Counted from the first letter of the stretch, positions 21,760 through 30,050 are shown. The stretch is 64,000 nucleotides of DNA from Luidia sarsii (GCA_949987565.1 OX465102.1:8420512-8484511); one strand, 5' to 3'. The notes: generated by a model from the sequence alone, not told the origin. Made by a program: numbers and translations.

Positions 21760-22206
21760 ATGCGTTTGGAAAGTCGAATCATACGAACGATATTCTCGAA
21801 AGGTACGAGATGGGTAAACGCGGGAATAGCGATAGTAATCGTTTCGGTTATCCTACTTTCCCTAATGGCGCTGTACATTGGACGAGCATCTCGCGTTGAG
21901 AATGTCGATGACTCGAGTACGGTTATTCCTACGACGACTACTGTCATACCGACGGTCAACGTGTATAAACCTAACGTGACCCATGAATTTGGTTGTAGAA
22001 ACGATCACGTCCTTCCTTTGGGTCAAAATATATACGTGAGCGTCTGTTTGTACGGCCGAGATATTATCGTCGATGTCAGAGTGTTTTTAAAACGTTCGCG
22101 CGGACTATATCCGACCGTAAAAGGTATCCATTTAAACAGGGAACAGTGGGAGTCGTTGAAAATCGCTCAACACGCGGTAGATGATTTTATAAGCGAGTTA
22201 ATTTAA
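21760..22206 (+). CDS. PC4-like protein with N-terminal membrane segment
   Basis: 148 residues. A basic N-terminus (about 1-20) is followed by a hydrophobic helix (AIVIVSVILLSLMALYIG, about 24-41), a Thr/Val/Pro-rich linker and then a domain with IYVSVCLYGRDIIVDVRVFL and PTVKGIHLNREQWESLK. The last part matches the PC4/p15 (SUB1) fold: two strands with a basic 'DIR-Y' type segment, a K-G-I-x-L turn and a QW-x-x-L helix. PC4 binds single-stranded DNA and modulates RNA polymerase II. A membrane-anchored PC4-like domain is unusual. The start is the first ATG after an AT-rich leader. It is followed at 230 bases by a second PC4-like gene, so a tandem duplication with divergence is likely. Confidence 0.65.
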   Translation: MRLESRIIRTIFSKGTRWVNAGIAIVIVSVILLSLMALYIGRASRVENVDDSSTVIPTTTTVIPTVNVYKPNVTHEFGCRNDHVLPLGQNIYVSVCLYGRDIIVDVRVFLKRSRGLYPTVKGIHLNREQWESLKIAQHAVDDFISELI

Positions 22207-22436
22207 TGTTCCGTGGGTTGAATGTTTAAAGAACCTCTCGTCAAAAATTTACAGCATCGAACGAAATGTTGTGCAATAATTTAAAAAATGAGTCAGGATC
22301 TTTTTAAAGAAATGATGTCATAATGTAAAACGGGTATGATGATGTAATGCATTTTAGGGGGGAAAAGAAATAAAAGCGGGACTTTAGGAAAGAATTGGAA
22401 AACGTCGAGCGACGTAGCGTCCGGGCTCAATTGCCT

Positions 22437-22784
22437 ATGGAAAAAAATCAATCGCTCGAGGAAAGATCGAGAAAACTGGATCTGCTGGAAGAGAGAATGA
22501 CCAAGCCTATTGCGTCATCGACGAAGAAGATCACCGGCGAACGTTCGGGTTGTCGCAGACTTAAACTTAACGAAAACAGACACGTCGTGGTGGAAAAGTT
22601 TCGCAACGTGAACTACGTGAAAATAAGGGATTATTTCCAAGTGAAAAAGGACGGCTTCCCATTGGCTCCCGGACGAGGGATTAATCTCACGGTTTCGGAG
22701 TGGGAGTGTCTAAAGACAATGATCCCCGCGATCGACGAAGCCATCTACGACTTGGATGTGAGCGTTGACCGATGCGTGCGTTGA
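22437..22784 (+). CDS. PC4-like transcription/ssDNA-binding protein
   Basis: About 115 residues from the ATG at 22,437; the frame is open upstream to 22,395 but without ATG. A charged N-terminal half (SLEERSRKLDLLEERM, probably helical) precedes RHVVVEKFRNVNYVKIRDYF and then APGRGINLTVSEWECLKTMI. YVKIRDYF, the G-x-x-x-G-I-N-L-T turn and the E-W-x-x-L helix followed by AIDEAI are the PC4/SUB1 pattern. The protein would bind single-stranded or melted DNA and could serve element transcription or replication. It ends with a short acidic tail. Length suits PC4 proteins of 100-130 residues. Host capture is possible but not testable here. Confidence 0.7.
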   Translation: MEKNQSLEERSRKLDLLEERMTKPIASSTKKITGERSGCRRLKLNENRHVVVEKFRNVNYVKIRDYFQVKKDGFPLAPGRGINLTVSEWECLKTMIPAIDEAIYDLDVSVDRCVR

Positions 22785-23606
22785 GAAGGTGAGGGGGGGG
22801 GGGATGTTTATTGGATAACGGACGAAGGATTAACATCACGGGACTCGAGGAAAGTGACCTAACGCGATGGTATTGGTGAACGATGCAAATCCTCGGTAGC
22901 GGGAAATTCGTACGACGACACACGGATAAAAAGGACCCGATCGCCCCTCGAGAATCACTTCGCTTCGTCGACTACACCTTCGTCACCATCACCACCAGCC
23001 CCGCTTTACCGTCGCCAGCAGCGCCAGCACCATCACCACCAGCCCAGCTTTGCCTTCGTAGCCATCGTCCGCACCATCACCACCAGCCCAGCTTTGCCTT
23101 CGTAGCCATCGTCCGCACCATCACCACCAGCCCAGCTTTGCCTTCGTAGCCATCGTCCGCACCGTCACCACCGGCCAATTTTACCGCCGCCTCTCTATTC
23201 CCACCCACCCCAAGAAAAAATCGAAATGGCCCAATATTTTTTTGGACCAAACTTCAACGCAGAGGAGGAGTGGACGATGTTGGAGGCGGTTGTGGGCAAC
23301 CTCCGTCGAGCCCTCTTGGATTGGAAATGAGTGAGTACCGCGATCATTCTTTCTACTCAAACTTTTCTTCTCCTCCCTCCCCTCCTTTTCCTGTCCTCGG
23401 CTTTCATTATACTTATGCGTCTACGAGGAGGACTTTGCGGATCTCCCCGAAGTAAATAGCGGTAAGTCCCATGGCGCAATGCCAACATTTGCGGTAACGT
23501 CGATGAACGCCTCCCTCCCTCCCTCCCTCCCTCCCTCCCTAGTATTTTAAGGATAACGCGTCCCGAAACGGGTCATTGTATTCTCCGCACTCTATAAGAG
23601 AGGATC
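22785..23606 (+). other. Region between PC4-like genes and integrase; possible spliced small gene
   Basis: No long frame is convincing. A third PC4-like echo may exist at about 22,811-22,850 (GRRINITGLEE in one frame). A short ATG frame at 23,226-23,330 (MAQYFFGPNFNAEEEWTMLE) ends in TGA|GTGAGT, a donor-like site, and GTAAGT occurs again at 23,461-23,466 after an acidic segment EEDFADLPEVN. These may be exons of a small spliced gene. A (CTCC)n run fills 23,508-23,540. Confidence 0.3.
23041..23172. repeat. 44-bp tandem repeat, three copies
   Basis: Copies start at 23041, 23085 and 23129 with AGCCCAGCTTTGCCTTCGTA and end in CACCATCACCACC. They are identical except for one A/G change in the third. 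The period is not a multiple of three, so the overlapping frame (22,883-23,149) is probably not a gene. Confidence 0.95.
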
Positions 23607-24701
23607 ATGGAAAAGTACCTAAAGTCTCTCTATTACGATATCGACCGCGAAAGCGGTTTGAGCAACGTGAACAGGTTGTATCGAGCGGCCAAGCGCGATG
23701 GCAAGTACGAGATTACCCGAAAGCGCGTCCGAGACTTTCTCCGTGGGCAGGATACGTACACGCTCCATAAACCCGCCAGAAAAAGATATCCCCGAAATAA
23801 AATGATGGCGGTGGGTCGGGATGAAATACACCAGTTAGATCTGGTCGATGTTTCGAATTTATCCCGATACAATAACGGATACAGATACTTGTTGACGTGG
23901 ATCGACGTGTTTTCCAAGTACGCTTGGGTTATTCCTCTGAAAAATAAATCGGGCAAGACGCTCGTGAACGCGTTTAAGAGCAATGTCCGGGCTAGCGGGA
24001 GACCTCCCACGATGGTTCACACGGATAAAGGCGGTGAATTTACCAATCGCCTCTTCCAAAGTGCGCTCAAAACCAGAGGGATACATTTCTACACCACCGA
24101 CAGCAATGTCAAAGCGGCCGTCGTGGAGAGATTTAACCGCACTCTCAAATCTCGCATGTGGCGATACTTCACCTGGAAAAACACGTTGAAATATATCCAC
24201 GTCTTGCCGCGGCTCGTCAACGCGTACAACCATTCTCATCACCGCTCTATCGGAATGAAACCCGCGAAAGTCGACGGTGAGAATGAAAGCGAGGTCTGGA
24301 AACGGCTGTATTCGCCGCCCGCACCAACCGTCGCGTATCGGTTCAAAACGGGGGACAAGGTACGAATCAGCAAAAGTCGCCTGACCTTTGAAAAGTCCTA
24401 TCTGCCCTCATGGTCCGAGGAAATCTTCACGGTGACCAAACGCTTCGGGCGGCAAGCAAGACCCTCGTATAAAGTAACGGACTACGACGGCCAAGAAATT
24501 CAAGGTTCGTTTTACGAAGAAGAGCTGCAAAAAGTACGAAAAACGGACGATAGATACAGAGTAGAAAATTTGATCCGAAAGCGCCGAAGAAAAGGCAAGA
24601 CCGAGTATTTCGTTAAATGGCTGGGTTATCCTTCGTCCTTTAACAGTTGGGTGACGAACCATGGCCTCGTCATCCACGCAGTTTTACGTGACGCTCCCTA
24701 G
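23607..24701 (+). CDS. Retroviral-type integrase with C-terminal chromodomain (element 2)
   Basis: 364 residues. The DDE core shows HQLDLVDVSN (Asp78), MVHTDKGGEF (Asp140) and KAAVVERFNRTLK (Glu174). A C-terminal basic SH3-like region is followed by a chromodomain-type segment (YRVENLIRKRR, then EYFVKWLGYPSSFNSW, about 325-348). It would join the element's ends to host DNA, and the chromodomain may guide it to methylated histones. The ATG at 23,607 is the first in frame after an AT-free leader. The last 41 bases overlap the penton-like gene in another frame, and the residues after FNSW look unrelated to chromodomains, so the true end may have shifted. The frame is otherwise intact. Confidence 0.9.
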   Translation: MEKYLKSLYYDIDRESGLSNVNRLYRAAKRDGKYEITRKRVRDFLRGQDTYTLHKPARKRYPRNKMMAVGRDEIHQLDLVDVSNLSRYNNGYRYLLTWIDVFSKYAWVIPLKNKSGKTLVNAFKSNVRASGRPPTMVHTDKGGEFTNRLFQSALKTRGIHFYTTDSNVKAAVVERFNRTLKSRMWRYFTWKNTLKYIHVLPRLVNAYNHSHHRSIGMKPAKVDGENESEVWKRLYSPPAPTVAYRFKTGDKVRISKSRLTFEKSYLPSWSEEIFTVTKRFGRQARPSYKVTDYDGQEIQGSFYEEELQKVRKTDDRYRVENLIRKRRRKGKTEYFVKWLGYPSSFNSWVTNHGLVIHAVLRDAP

Positions 24702-25422
24702 CAATTCGAGTATGCTGGTGTTTCCGAACAATACTTTGGCCAGTTACACGACGCGCTTAGTAACTCAGATTAATCTGACGGGTCAGTGGGAGGTTGCCCT
24801 GACCGAAATTCACTATCCTTTCACGTGGTACAATGTCACGGAAGACAATAATTCCTTTACATTCAGCGAACGAGGTCGAGTGAAAACTAACGCTAGAATT
24901 TCTCACGGGTTTTATTCGTCCGTGGGAGAAATTATAGAGGCGATCAACTTGGAACTGACGGAAGAGGCCAAACGCAATATCAATATCGCCTTGGATAAAT
25001 ACACGGGAAGGGTGAACGTTCAAGTCCGCGAGGGAGCCTTCATTAATTTCGACGACTACCTGTTTCGTATGCTGGGATTGAAACACAACAAAGTGAACGG
25101 CGACGTAGAAGGGCATTTGCCCGTGGATGTGAACGGGGGATTCTACGGTCTGTACGTGTACTGCGACATCGCCGAGAACCAGCTGGTGGGAGACGTTAGA
25201 GCGCCCTTACTGAGGATCGTCCCGGTGCAAAAGTCAGACGTGACTCCGGGCGATGTTATCGCTCACACTTTTAGCGCTCCTCACTACGTGCCCGTCAAAC
25301 GAAAGCACTTTGAGACGATTCGAATGGATATAAGGACGGACACCGGAGATAAAGTGCCATTCCAGCGAGGGAAACTCACAACGACGCTTCATTTTCGTAA
25401 AAGTCGTCCTTCGTTGTTTTGA
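24661..25422 (+). CDS. Penton-like minor capsid protein (element 2)
   Basis: 253 residues, beginning MASSSTQFYVTLPSNSSMLV, rich in beta-prone segments and containing ALTEIHYPFTWYNV. This is the family placed upstream of the major capsid gene in Polintons and adintoviruses, predicted to form the single jelly-roll vertex protein. It starts inside the integrase frame (41-base overlap) and is followed 13 bases later by the basic virion protein, so the plus block is tightly packed. The frame is intact with a basic C-terminus. Assignment rests on family pattern and position; no jelly-roll model was run. Confidence 0.7.
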   Translation: MASSSTQFYVTLPSNSSMLVFPNNTLASYTTRLVTQINLTGQWEVALTEIHYPFTWYNVTEDNNSFTFSERGRVKTNARISHGFYSSVGEIIEAINLELTEEAKRNINIALDKYTGRVNVQVREGAFINFDDYLFRMLGLKHNKVNGDVEGHLPVDVNGGFYGLYVYCDIAENQLVGDVRAPLLRIVPVQKSDVTPGDVIAHTFSAPHYVPVKRKHFETIRMDIRTDTGDKVPFQRGKLTTTLHFRKSRPSLF

Positions 25423-25435
25423 CCGAACGGTCGCG

Positions 25436-25831
25436 ATGGACTACGTGACCTATAATAAAACTCAGGCGGGAGGCGGAGGACATTTTTTCAAGGGTGCCCC
25501 AGTTCAGAGAGGACACGGACTCGGCAATATTTTGGGAGGCCTTTTTAGGTCCGCTTTACCGATGATCAAACGAGGCGCCAAAGCATTAGGCAAGGAGGCC
25601 CTGAAAACGGGAGTAGGCGTGGCGGCGGATGTCATGAACGGAAAGAATGTCAAGGATGCTACGAAGAAAAGGGCGCGAAAGGCGGGGGCGAACATATCGT
25701 CGCGAGCCCTGCGACTTCTCTCCGAGACATCCCCTCCCGGGAAGAAACCTTTAAAAAGAAAGCCATCCCGCGCATCCGGCAGAAAGGCTCCCAGCAAGCG
25801 AGCAAAGCGGACCCCCGATATATTCGATTAA
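25436..25831 (+). CDS. Basic pVI/pX-like virion protein (element 2)
   Basis: 131 residues. The N-terminal part has Gly-rich GGGGHFFKGAPVQRGHGLGN followed by an amphipathic helix (LFRSALPMIKRGAKALGK). The C-terminal half is highly basic (KKPLKRKPSR, KAPSKRAKR). In adenoviruses and adintoviruses, small proteins of this make-up sit inside the capsid, disrupt membranes on entry or condense DNA. Its position between penton-like and major capsid genes fits. The start ATG lies 13 bases after the upstream stop. The frame is intact. The exact equivalence to pVI or pX is inferred. Confidence 0.65.
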   Translation: MDYVTYNKTQAGGGGHFFKGAPVQRGHGLGNILGGLFRSALPMIKRGAKALGKEALKTGVGVAADVMNGKNVKDATKKRARKAGANISSRALRLLSETSPPGKKPLKRKPSRASGRKAPSKRAKRTPDIFD

Positions 25832-25850
25832 AGCTCCGTCGTACGAAGCC

Positions 25851-27066
25851 ATGGCGTTCATCAGTAAGCATTCGTGCGAATGCGCAAAGTCAGAACTCGA
25901 TCTGTTTTCCGTACCTCCCACTCAAACCTCCATTTTAAAAGGACAATGGGTTCAATACAACCCTCTGACCAACATCGTGGACTCGGATTCCATAGAATTT
26001 AACGTCACCGGTTCCACCGAGCACTACCTCGATTTAGCGCACACGCTGATCAACGTGAAGGCTAAAGTCGTCAACGAGAACGGTACCGATCTGAGCGCGG
26101 ATGTTTTCAGAAGTGGACGTCACGCTCAACGACAAAATCATTTCGTCTCAGTTGACCTCGGGCTTGTTTTACAAAGATACGGCGGGAAGGATGGACTCTG
26201 CCGACCCCACCGCCACCGACGAGAACGAGGGATTAAGGAAGAGATACAAGATGACGAGAGAGAGCCGTATCATCGATCTGCTGGGCCCTATTCACGGCGA
26301 TATATTCTTCCAAGATAGATATTTGCTCAACGGAGTGAACCTTAAGCTAAAGTTTCATCGCAGCAAGAATAGCTTTTGCTTGATGTCCATCGTGCCCAAC
26401 GCAAGTTACCGCGTAAAAATTCTGGAAGCTTCGCTCTACGTGAGAAAAGTTGTCGTCAGTCCCTCCGTGGCTTTAGCGCACGCCAAAACGTTGCAGAATG
26501 CCACAGCCAAGTACCCGCTGCGCAGAGTGGAGGTGAAAACTTTTTCCATTCCGTTAGGAGACCAATCCTTTACCCGAGAAAATTTGTTTCTGGGACAGAT
26601 TCCTCGGCGCGTGGTCATCGGAATGGTAGATAACGCGGCTTTAAACGGCGACTATCAAAAGAATCCCTTCAACTTTAAACATTACGGGTTGAATTATCTC
26701 GGTCTGTACGTGGATAATGAACAGACTCCGTGGCGACCTCTTCAACCCAAGTTTTCAGGGAAAGACGAAGCGTACATGATGGCGTATCAGACTCTGTTTT
26801 CCGGTATAAATACCCTGTTCCAAGACACGGGCAATCATATCAGCCGGGAAGAGTACGAGTCAGGGTACTCTTTGTTCGCCTTTGATCTGTCTCCCGACTT
26901 ATCGGGCGGTTCCCATTATAACTTGGTCAGGCGTAGTAACATGCGTTTAGAGTTACAATTTACATCGGCCCTCGTCACGACCACGAGCGTCCTGGTGTAC
27001 GCAGAATTCGAAAGTCTGCTCGAATTGGACGAGACGCGAAACATTCTGATTGATTACTCCTACTAA
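25851..27066 (+). pseudogene. Major capsid protein (double jelly-roll type), internally deleted
   Basis: The N-terminal frame (25,851 to about 26,098) has LFSVPPTQTSI and SIEFNVTGSTEHYLDLAHTL, the start of the Polinton major capsid family annotated in databases as F54H12.2-like. The body continues in the +1 frame from about 26,101 to 27,066 (SEVDVTLND, then LTSGLFYKDTAGRMDS and a long C-terminal region). At about 26,100 the frame shifts and a short stretch of the usual protein is absent. A second, in-frame gap of roughly 30 residues lies at about 26,145. The remaining 300 or so residues are open. As it stands the gene cannot give a complete capsid subunit. It is the most damaged gene in the plus block. 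Confidence 0.8.
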
Positions 27067-27071
27067 ACGCC

Positions 27072-27590
27072 ATGGACAGCGTTCAACTTTTTAGAGTCCT
27101 CAAAGGAGACGTCGCGACCCGACGCGATGCGATCGGCGTGTTTCCATCGGATAGGTTGCCGTCCGTAGACAAATACCCCAGCGCCCTGATTGCAAATGTG
27201 GACGGTCAGAACGAACCGGGGTCGCATTGGATCGCGTTGTATTTTACTCGAGACAGAAAAGGAGAATTCTTCGACTCTTACGGCCTTTCGCCCAAAACGT
27301 ACGGGACGCATTTTCAACGCTTTTTACGAAAGAAAACCGTGCGGTGGACGCACAATACAGTTCGCTTACAATCGTTCACCACGACGGTGTGCGGACAGCA
27401 CTGCCTGTTTTACCTGATGCATCGCTGCAGAGACATATCCATGAGAGCTATCACGGCGGTGTTTACCGATGACTACCTCGTCAATGACACGATGGTGCAA
27501 GATTTTATCCAAGAGAAATACGACGTCGATGTGCCCCTAATGGACTTTGAATTAATCAGCAGACAAATTTGTTTTAAAAAAGTGTTGTAG
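27072..27590 (+). CDS. Adenovirus-type cysteine protease (element 2)
   Basis: 172 residues. The catalytic set of the adenain/ULP1 fold is visible: His52 in GSHWIALYF, Asp68 in FFDSYG, Gln100, and Cys107 in TTTVCGQHC, with the Gln-to-Cys spacing of adenovirus protease. It would process capsid and core proteins during maturation. The gene starts 6 bases after the capsid stop. Its last codons and stop lie inside the first unit of the AT-rich 38-bp array. The frame is intact and the length is close to adenain (about 200). Confidence 0.85.
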   Translation: MDSVQLFRVLKGDVATRRDAIGVFPSDRLPSVDKYPSALIANVDGQNEPGSHWIALYFTRDRKGEFFDSYGLSPKTYGTHFQRFLRKKTVRWTHNTVRLQSFTTTVCGQHCLFYLMHRCRDISMRAITAVFTDDYLVNDTMVQDFIQEKYDVDVPLMDFELISRQICFKKVL

Positions 27591-27768
27591 TTTTTAAAAT
27601 TTGTTTAAAATAAAAAAAAGTGTTGTAGTTTTTAAAATTTGTTTAAAATAAAAAAGGGTTGTAGTTTTAAAAATTTGTTTAAAATAAAAAAAGTGTTGTA
27701 GTTTTTAAAATTTGTTTTAACAAAAGTGTTGTAGTTTTAAAAGTTTGTTTTATTAAAATAAAATTGTA
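27582..27768. terminator. 38-bp AT-rich repeats with poly(A) signals between convergent blocks
   Basis: Five copies of GTGTTGTAGTTTTTAAAATT plus TGTTTAAAATAAAA start at 27582, 27620, about 27656, 27693 and 27726. Most units contain AATAAA on plus. On minus, AATAAA occurs at 27,832-27,837 downstream of the 253-codon gene. The array is therefore a likely two-sided transcription end. An A-run of about 27 bases follows at 27,927-27,951. Confidence 0.7.
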
Positions 27769-27964
27769 AAGACTGTAAAGAAAAAACGACTCAAAGACAA
27801 CTTTTTTTTTTCAATTGCATACTCTACGACTTTTATTATTCATAAATCAATTACAAAGACAAGCGCTGTTTAAAAGAAAACATTCGTTGATTATTATTAA
27901 AAGGTTTAAATAACTATATTAAGTAAAAAAAAAAAAAAAAAAAAAAAAAACATTAGTCAAACGC

Positions 27965-28726
27965 TTACAACGTTTCCCACTGAAGCCTTTTCTTGGCTCT
28001 GGACGGAGTGGCCAATGTTCTAAGACGCCGTCGAGAGGGTTTCGGTTTTGAGGGCGAAGGAATGTCTGGAAGGAATCTTCTTTCGTTCGAACCCATTTGT
28101 TTATATTTTCTCACGACATCGCGTCGGGCCTCGTTACCGATAATACCCCCGGGCGCGTTAGATTTGGCCAGTCCTCGCAAAAAATATTGAAACCCCAAAG
28201 GAGCGAATCCTCGCTTGCCCTTTAGAGCGTCATTGATTAGGTCGATAATATTCGAACCCTTTACGACATTTCCCTCGAAAACGAGTTCGCCCTTGTTGTT
28301 CCAAGTCACGACGTCATCGCGCTTCAGACTATTTATAAGCAGCGTCGCTTTGCGCCTTAATGTTTTAGGTACACTTTCGAGAATTTGAGGCGTTAGGTCG
28401 TCTTCCTCCGGCGTCAAAGTAGGTGGGCCTCCGTTCGATGGTGCTTCGTCGCCATGGTCGGAACCCCTCACCGCTGAAGACATCGTCACAGACACGGGTT
28501 CCGCTCTTTGGGCGTGGTCGTATTGCAGATACCGCTGCAACGTTTGCTGGTACAGCGAGATTTTGGCGTCTTCCTGAAGATCCGTCCTGGTCAGGATCCC
28601 TCTCATGTCTTCTTCCAGAGTCTGTAGCTTACTCCGCGTGGGGTTACGCGAGAGAAGAGCGTTCTGTACGGCTCGGGTAACGCTATCCGCGGGGGCGCTG
28701 ATCATGATTTTCCGAGCGTGTTTCAT
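27965..28726 (-). CDS. Conserved Polinton protein of unknown function (253 residues)
   Basis: N-terminal third: Leu- and Gln-rich with LEEDMRGILTRTDLQ and LYQQTLQRYLQY, probably helical. Middle: acidic Pro/Glu-rich linker. C-terminal: a compact domain (VTWNNKGELVFEGN and SNIIDLINDALKGKRGFAPLG) and a basic tail. The N-terminal part matches the truncated gene at 19,367-19,700 of element 1, so it is a shared core gene. Its ATG (28,726) overlaps the stop of the upstream small gene as TAATG, suggesting coupled expression. No enzymatic motif is visible. A structural or assembly role is a guess. Confidence 0.65.
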   Translation of the reverse strand: MKHARKIMISAPADSVTRAVQNALLSRNPTRSKLQTLEEDMRGILTRTDLQEDAKISLYQQTLQRYLQYDHAQRAEPVSVTMSSAVRGSDHGDEAPSNGGPPTLTPEEDDLTPQILESVPKTLRRKATLLINSLKRDDVVTWNNKGELVFEGNVVKGSNIIDLINDALKGKRGFAPLGFQYFLRGLAKSNAPGGIIGNEARRDVVRKYKQMGSNERRFLPDIPSPSKPKPSRRRLRTLATPSRAKKRLQWETL

Positions 28727-29047
28727 TACTTGGAAAACAGCAACCCACCGAGCGTACTCAAGATCGGAGCAAGTAGAGATCCGAGAAATCCTCCCTTTTG
28801 AACCAACAGTTTTTTACGTTTGGCGTGGGAGGACCTCTAAAGTTCGCAGATGCGTCCTGTGTCGCGCCAGTCTTTTCTTCTGACTAGGCGTGAGTTTGAC
28901 GCGGCCTTTTAACACGTTCAGGGCGCATTCGCCAAGACAGGTGATGAGGTCTTTCTGGGCATTCTTCAAAATGTCCGTTCGCCTCTTCTTCGAGCATCTG
29001 CTTAGAATGCGGAGAGCGGGAGCGTTGTCCTTTAGCCGTCGCGTCAT
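28726..29047 (-). pseudogene. Small basic virion-type protein with one frameshift (element 2)
   Basis: It begins MTRRLKDNAPALRILSR, includes DLITCLGECALNVLKGRVKL and an Arg/Lys-rich helix, and leaves the frame near 28,850 (stop at 28,814). In the shifted frame it resumes with Lys-rich residues and QKGGFLGSLLAPIL, ending at TAA 28,726-28,728. The KGGFLG tail is shared with the element 1 copy, so the break is a real frameshift rather than a natural end. The hydrophobic glycine-rich tail plus basic body suggests a membrane- or DNA-interacting particle protein. Confidence 0.6.
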
Positions 29048-29718
29048 GATGACGAATGAAAACGGTGACGTGGGTGCGGCCTATTTAGGGACGTACGCGT
29101 AGCTCGTTTCACCCGGGAAAATATGAGTTCGTAGACGGTGTTCTTCCGGCAGTTAGGTTTCAAGTCGACAAACAGGTAGGAGTGCGGCAGACTGGTGGCG
29201 TCTGCGTAGGCTTCGACCATAAACTTGGTCTGTCCCGAATACATCTGCTTGGCCAGGTGAACGATCTGGGACCGGTCTCTGGGGTTTTTGAACAGGACGA
29301 TGTAGTGACAGTTCAGACTGATGGTCCTGCTTTCCTTCGACTGGTGAAACAGGTTCTGCACGATGTAAATCACCGACAGGTTGGGATGATGCGATCCTTG
29401 GGTAAACAGTTTGGTGATGCGAGGATCGTCGCCGCACTCCCGCATCAAATCGTCCAGCACCACTAGATTTCGCTGCGTCGGGTCGATGGCCTCTGACCAA
29501 TCCTCCGGCAGCCCCTCCATAAACTGAACAGCAGGTAGATCGCGAGACAGTTCCTCGTAAGCCGGCTGATACTGACCATAACACCACAAAATTCTCTCAA
29601 GTGGATCCACAAATGCATGATGATGGTTTCTAATTAATTTGCTGACCCACTGGGTCTTGCCACAACCGGTCGGTCCCGCCACGCAAAACGTTGCGGGGTG
29701 TTGTAGTTTAGTATCCAT
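29044..29718 (-). CDS. A32/FtsK-like DNA packaging ATPase (element 2), C-terminus frameshifted
   Basis: Walker A CVAGPTGCGKTQWVSKLI (about 12-30) and Walker B RNLVVLDDLM (about 96-105) are intact, followed by FTQGSHHPNLSVIYIVQNLF. It would package element DNA into capsids. After VDLKPN the open frame runs through non-family residues to 29,044, overlapping the next ATG as ATGA. The conserved C-terminus (RLRTHIFPGETSY) is in the -1 frame and ends at 29,081. The element 1 copy has the same shift at the same point. The enzymatic core is whole, so a product could still form. It lies between a small membrane protein gene and the basic protein gene. Confidence 0.85.
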   Translation of the reverse strand: MDTKLQHPATFCVAGPTGCGKTQWVSKLIRNHHHAFVDPLERILWCYGQYQPAYEELSRDLPAVQFMEGLPEDWSEAIDPTQRNLVVLDDLMRECGDDPRITKLFTQGSHHPNLSVIYIVQNLFHQSKESRTISLNCHYIVLFKNPRDRSQIVHLAKQMYSGQTKFMVEAYADATSLPHSYLFVDLKPNCRKNTVYELIFSRVKRATRTSLNRPHPRHRFHSSS

Positions 29719-30004
29719 GAGACAAAGTGCCTTTGCGCTGCGGCACGCCGCGTTTTATAGCCCTGAGCGCGATGACGTCGTGACTCGGAACGCCGTGATT
29801 GGTTCGTTCGAGGCGACTGCCGTTCTTGACGGCGTCAAAGGTGGGCGGGTTTAAAATCAATTCGTGAAACAAGTCGCTTTCTGACACAGTCGACATTTCA
29901 ATGCCTAAAAAAGAAGATACAATGACGAGTAACCCCAATAGTATCATTAACGAAATAAATCGGACTAGTGGGGGAGAGCATTTGAAACGGCGTGCGTCCT
30001 CCAT
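29708..30004 (-). CDS. Small predicted membrane protein
   Basis: 98 residues with one strong hydrophobic segment (FISLMILLGLLVIVSSFLG, about 16-34) after a short polar N-terminus. The last third is basic and overlaps the ATPase start by 11 bases. It sits between PolB and the ATPase in the minus block, with 46 bases to the PolB stop. No homologue is recognised. The reading frame could be fortuitous, but the membrane helix, ATG and tight spacing support a real gene. Confidence 0.45.
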   Translation of the reverse strand: MEDARRFKCSPPLVRFISLMILLGLLVIVSSFLGIEMSTVSESDLFHELILNPPTFDAVKNGSRLERTNHGVPSHDVIALRAIKRGVPQRKGTLSHGY

Positions 30005-30050
30005 GGTGCGCTTTTCCGTAAATGTGACTGGGATAGCCGATCTCTTCTAT

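Noticed and set aside
22811..22860. A third PC4-like copy (GRRINITGLEE)
   Set aside because: Only about eleven residues resemble the turn of the domain. It may be a duplicated relic, but chance cannot be excluded.
22883..23149. 88-codon ORF upstream of integrase
   Set aside because: Half of it is the 44-bp repeat with low complexity. No homologous pattern.
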